Translations under genes and position numbers: made by a program
Notes under the pieces: generated by a model
The model's input: the letters and a program-made list of their open reading frames with translations, nothing else
Told to the model about the DNA's origin: nothing
Database searches by the model: none
Source: a virus
IMG/VR virus record: IMGVR_UViG_3300005912_000454
Coordinates: 1 to 23,405 of that record
Direction: 5' to 3' (one strand)
DNA: 23,405 nt
Shown: piece after piece, positions 22,567-23,405 of the stretch
Layout of the letters: each line of letters starts with the position of its first letter
Position numbering within the stretch: the stretch's first letter is position 1

Positions 22567-23405
22567 ATGTGGAATAACCCAGATACAATTGACAATGAAA
22601 TTATATCTATGGCAAAAGATCTCAAATGTAATTGGATAGGAGCAGTTAAAGTTGACGCACAGTCTGCATACGAGTATAATAACTGCCACAACAATGTTAG
22701 AATACACTCTAGTATATATGGGGGTAAGGAAGTAGTTGGCTATTATTTTGTGAAAGGGTTTAATGTTGTACAAGCTATAAGACATAGTGTATGGGAAGAC
22801 AACACGTTAGTAGATGTCACCCCATACAAGGATAACAGAGAACATATTATTTTTGCATTAAGTGTAGACCAATCTAACGATTACTCGATACCTAACTGTT
22901 ACTCTCAGTCTCTTTCTAAATACTTAGAACAGGAGAGTGAGAGCATGTATTATGTATATCAAATAGTAGATCCGAGAAACAACCAACCATTTTATATCGG
23001 CAAAGGTACAGGTAACAGAGCATCAACACATTTACGGACTGTGCCTGACACTAGAAATGTGTACAAAGAAAATAAAATCGCTAGTATAAGAAAGTCCGGA
23101 GTAGAACCAGTAATTGAATATATCGCTGAAAACATATTAGACGAGAAATTAGCGTATGATATTGAGGCTACTGTAATTAAAAAGTATGGTAGAAAAGGAT
23201 ATGACAAGAATGGCATATTAACTAATATATGCCCTGACGCTCGCCCACCTAATCACAAAGGTAAAACATACGAAGAAATATACGGGGTTAATAAAGCAAA
23301 GCAACAACGAGAATTAAGATCACGCCTCCAGAAAGAGAGAGGTGGGTATGGTCCTAAACAACATAGCATCGAAACACGAAAACGATTTAGTGAATTAAAT
23401 TCTGG
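22567..23405 (+). CDS. GIY-YIG homing-type endonuclease fused to an N-terminal CHxNV/HSVW domain (3' partial)
   Basis: An open frame from the ATG abutting the nrdB stop to the window end (279 complete codons, no stop reached). Residues ~1-125 contain C40-H41-N-N-V, G-G-K-E-V-V-G-Y, H-S-V-W and D-V-T-P. From memory these resemble a bacterial domain sometimes linked to SEC-C motifs; Cys, His and Asp could form a papain-like triad. From residue 127 (M-Y-Y-V-Y-Q-I-V-D-P then P-F-Y-I-G-K-G-T-G-N-R) a GIY-YIG nuclease domain begins, with its own in-frame ATG at 22945. Near the end, H-S-I-E-T-R-K-R-F-S-E-L-N resembles the NUMOD3 DNA-binding motif of homing endonucleases. Likely a mobile endonuclease inserted in frame into a phage gene after nrdB. 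Confidence 0.8.
   Translation, partial: MWNNPDTIDNEIISMAKDLKCNWIGAVKVDAQSAYEYNNCHNNVRIHSSIYGGKEVVGYYFVKGFNVVQAIRHSVWEDNTLVDVTPYKDNREHIIFALSVDQSNDYSIPNCYSQSLSKYLEQESESMYYVYQIVDPRNNQPFYIGKGTGNRASTHLRTVPDTRNVYKENKIASIRKSGVEPVIEYIAENILDEKLAYDIEATVIKKYGRKGYDKNGILTNICPDARPPNHKGKTYEEIYGVNKAKQQRELRSRLQKERGGYGPKQHSIETRKRFSELNS

Noticed and set aside
22491-23216. Several - strand open frames after nrdB
   Set aside because: They oppose a continuous + strand frame with recognisable GIY-YIG motifs, so they are shadows.
1-23405. tRNA genes or CRISPR arrays
   Set aside because: Reading the gaps between genes showed no tRNA-like cloverleaf arms or regularly spaced repeats; the gaps are too short for most such elements.

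Overview
This window looks like part of the genome of a marine T4-like myovirus. Every supported gene is on the + strand. Genes are tightly packed with ATGA, TGATG and TAATG junctions, DNA is AT-rich, and T4-type late promoters (TAAATA / TATAAATA) sit in the few gaps. The gene set fits: gp61-type primase, gp41-type helicase, class Ia ribonucleotide reductase, several small marine-myovirus hypotheticals, a beta-helix tail spike and SGNH-like proteins. The host cannot be read from the sequence. A low-GC marine alphaproteobacterium (SAR11-like) or a methylotroph (OM43-like) would fit the metabolic cargo, but that is inference.

Layout. 2-487: end of an SGNH-like protein. 487-2848: primase and replicative helicase. 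2845-4507: SGNH-like, sulfotransferase-like (weak) and small unknown genes. 4497-7443: three consecutive genes whose products begin with an I-x-E|(A/G) motif like the T4 prohead-protease/capsid-targeting signal; the middle one joins a nucleotidyltransferase-like domain to a ligase-like domain. 7441-8428: a tandemly duplicated promoter-leader-gene-terminator unit for two small Thr/Ala/Val-rich proteins. 8447-11123: small conserved-looking phage genes, an XhlA-like coiled-coil/membrane protein and an acidic structural-type protein.

11188-15383 is the most remarkable part. A composite early/late promoter precedes iscU, a DUF1289 gene missing from simple ORF lists, a complete NAD-dependent formate dehydrogenase, iscA, an SGNH-like gene, and then sufU and nfu, which have visibly higher GC than the rest. 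The formate dehydrogenase gene is flanked by a perfect 20-bp direct repeat. The repeat is the overlapping DUF1289-end/iscA-start junction, now present twice, so fdh appears to be an insertion between two genes that used to overlap.

15409-17062: a sigma70-like promoter, a PD-(D/E)XK nuclease, another SGNH-like protein and a DUF3307-like membrane protein. 17062-19114: late promoter, tail spike and a small unknown. 19117-22566: nrdA and nrdB with all catalytic residues. 22567-end: an open reading frame running off the window that joins a CHxNV/HSVW/DVTP domain to a GIY-YIG homing-type endonuclease.

Together the cargo suggests a phage that reprograms redox and iron metabolism. FDH could supply NADH from formate, Isc/Suf/Nfu proteins could build Fe-S clusters, and RNR makes dNTPs for the primase/helicase replisome. 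This functional link is inferred.
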